This document shows, in pieces, positions 5,412 to 6,430 of a stretch of DNA of 6,430 nucleotides. Position numbers and translations under genes: made by a program. Position 1 is the stretch's first letter. Each line of letters opens with the position of its first letter. The DNA comes from an uncultured Armatimonadota bacterium (lineage in GTDB: Bacteria > Armatimonadota > Armatimonadia > Armatimonadales > Armatimonadaceae), in NCBI GenBank assembly GCA_903924445.1, contig CAIYBQ010000537.1, positions 1 through 6,430 on the forward strand, written 5' to 3'. The notes under the pieces were generated by a model, which made no database searches, was not told the origin of the DNA, and saw nothing but the letters and a program-made list of their open reading frames with translations.

Positions 5412-6430
5412 TCACTTCTGCAGAAGATACTTCGAGAACCAGCTGTGGATACGAACCTGGCGGTCGACGCGAAGGCTCGGCACACCGCCGCGCGAAAGTT
5501 CATGCGTAGACTCCGTCCCGTACCGAACAAAGATCACTTCCGTACGGTCCGCCCACTTGATTGCACGGAAATACTGATCCGCCTGTGAGACCGGACAGCG
5601 AAGATCACCTTCCGAATGAATAATCATCGTCGGTGTGACTACACGGTCTGCATACGTCAGCGGACTCTGCTCACGGTACGCAGCCGTGTCCCCACAGGTA
5701 TCGGCTGGGAAGTAGTCGGTATCACGCCACGGGAAGTCTGTCGTTCCAGCCATGCTGACAAGGTCATACACACCACGCTCTGGAACCGCAGCCTTGAAGC
5801 GATCCGTCTGCCCAATAATCCAGCCAGACAAATAGCCACCGTAGCTGCCGCCAACCACACCGAGACGGTCTGCATCGGACCAGCCGCGCGCGATGGCATC
5901 ATCCACCCCCGCCATCACATCTTCCATCGCAGGAACGCCCCAGTTACCCTTTAGGGCCATCGTCCACGCTTCGCCGTAGCCCTTGCTGCCGCGTGGATTG
6001 GGATAGATCACACAGTAGCCAGCCGCCGCGAGGACCTGATACTCAAAGAAAATGTTCTGCGCACCGTACATCGTGTGCGGACCGCCATGGATGTAAACCA
6101 ATGTTGGAGCTGGGCCATCCGCACCTGGGCGCAGGACAAACGATGGCGCATCGTGGCCGCTTGACGTCTTGCTGAAAATCTCAACTGGCTCCACAAGTGC
6201 AAGCTCGGAAAGTAGGTCGGCATTCGGGTCGTAAACACTGTCATCCGGGAACCGAATCACACCAGCATTATCCCAACCCACCTCCAAAAATGTATGGTCT
6301 GGCCCCGCTACATCGAAAGCAGCCACATCTGGACGGCTCTCAAGAACGGTATTAGGTCCTGTCAGCGTCAAGCGGGAGATCACTCCCTTATCGCTCACAA
6401 CCACACGGACTTTTTGACCACAACGCGACC
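5412..6430 (-). CDS. S9 family peptidase, catalytic domain (5' partial)
   Basis: The frame is open to the right window edge, so the N-terminal part is missing. The GTG at 6402-6404 is not a true start. Numbering from that GTG, residues about 70-330 form the alpha/beta-hydrolase domain of a prolyl oligopeptidase-family (S9, acylaminoacyl-peptidase or dipeptidyl-peptidase type) serine peptidase. Landmarks are LVYIHGGPHTMYG (102-114, oxyanion region), YPNPRGSKGYG (134-144), nucleophile S187 in VGGSYGGYLSG, acid D267 in HSEGDLRCPVSQADQ, and H301 in ESTHELSRGG, followed by the usual C-terminal WFSKYL. All three catalytic residues are present. Residues 1-65 would be the last blade of the N-terminal beta-propeller that filters substrates in this family. 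Localisation cannot be told because the N-terminus is absent. It ends 88 nt upstream of the DinB-like gene in the same direction. Likely role is cleavage of short peptides; the substrate is unknown. Confidence 0.93.
   Translation of the reverse strand, partial: SRCGQKVRVVVSDKGVISRLTLTGPNTVLESRPDVAAFDVAGPDHTFLEVGWDNAGVIRFPDDSVYDPNADLLSELALVEPVEIFSKTSSGHDAPSFVLRPGADGPAPTLVYIHGGPHTMYGAQNIFFEYQVLAAAGYCVIYPNPRGSKGYGEAWTMALKGNWGVPAMEDVMAGVDDAIARGWSDADRLGVVGGSYGGYLSGWIIGQTDRFKAAVPERGVYDLVSMAGTTDFPWRDTDYFPADTCGDTAAYREQSPLTYADRVVTPTMIIHSEGDLRCPVSQADQYFRAIKWADRTEVIFVRYGTESTHELSRGGVPSLRVDRQVRIHSWFSKYLLQK

Noticed and set aside
4808..5509. A 233-aa + strand frame across the AlkD-like, DinB-like and peptidase genes
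   Set aside because: It lies opposite three genes with clear family signatures, has no recognisable domains and reads as low-quality antisense translation.

Overview
The window looks like a moderately GC-rich (by eye a little under 60%) bacterial chromosome segment built around DNA-damage response. It holds two convergent gene blocks separated by a 311-nt non-coding gap. The taxon is not certain. A LexA-type mutasome cassette (ImuB-DnaE2), a DinB/YfiT-superfamily protein whose C-terminal signature I associate with Armatimonadota, and a COG4912-type DNA alkylation repair protein suggest Armatimonadota or a related group such as Chloroflexota. That is inference from protein style only.

Left block, + strand (1-3902): the 3' end of imuB (Y-family polymerase-like mutasome subunit, truncated by the window edge) is followed after 3 nt by a complete dnaE2/imuC (error-prone DNA polymerase, 1074 aa). 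The DnaE2 catalytic aspartates, PHP domain, C-terminal OB fold and a candidate clamp-binding peptide are all readable. In characterised cassettes this pair does translesion synthesis and damage-induced mutagenesis together with ImuA, which would lie upstream and is not visible.

Right block, - strand (6430-4139, read right to left): the catalytic C-terminal half of an S9 prolyl oligopeptidase-family peptidase (5' end cut by the window edge), an 88-nt gap, a 145-aa DinB/YfiT-superfamily protein that seems to lack most of the family's metal-binding histidines, a 3-nt gap, and a 222-aa AlkD-like DNA alkylation repair protein. A strong intrinsic terminator follows. The DinB-like and AlkD-like genes are very probably co-transcribed.

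Middle (3903-4213): the convergent gap contains the most unusual structure in the window. It is an array of degenerate AGTGGAGAC-type repeats whose GTGG cores are spaced 11, 10, 11, 10 and 11 nt apart, with outliers at about 2, 3 and 6 helical turns. All copies therefore fall on nearly one face of the DNA helix. Opposite-orientation copies (CACTGGCCTCC) and a C8 tract lie on its dnaE2 side, and a perfect 10-bp inverted repeat brackets most of it. I know of no named element of this form. No tRNA, rRNA, insertion sequence or CRISPR array was seen.
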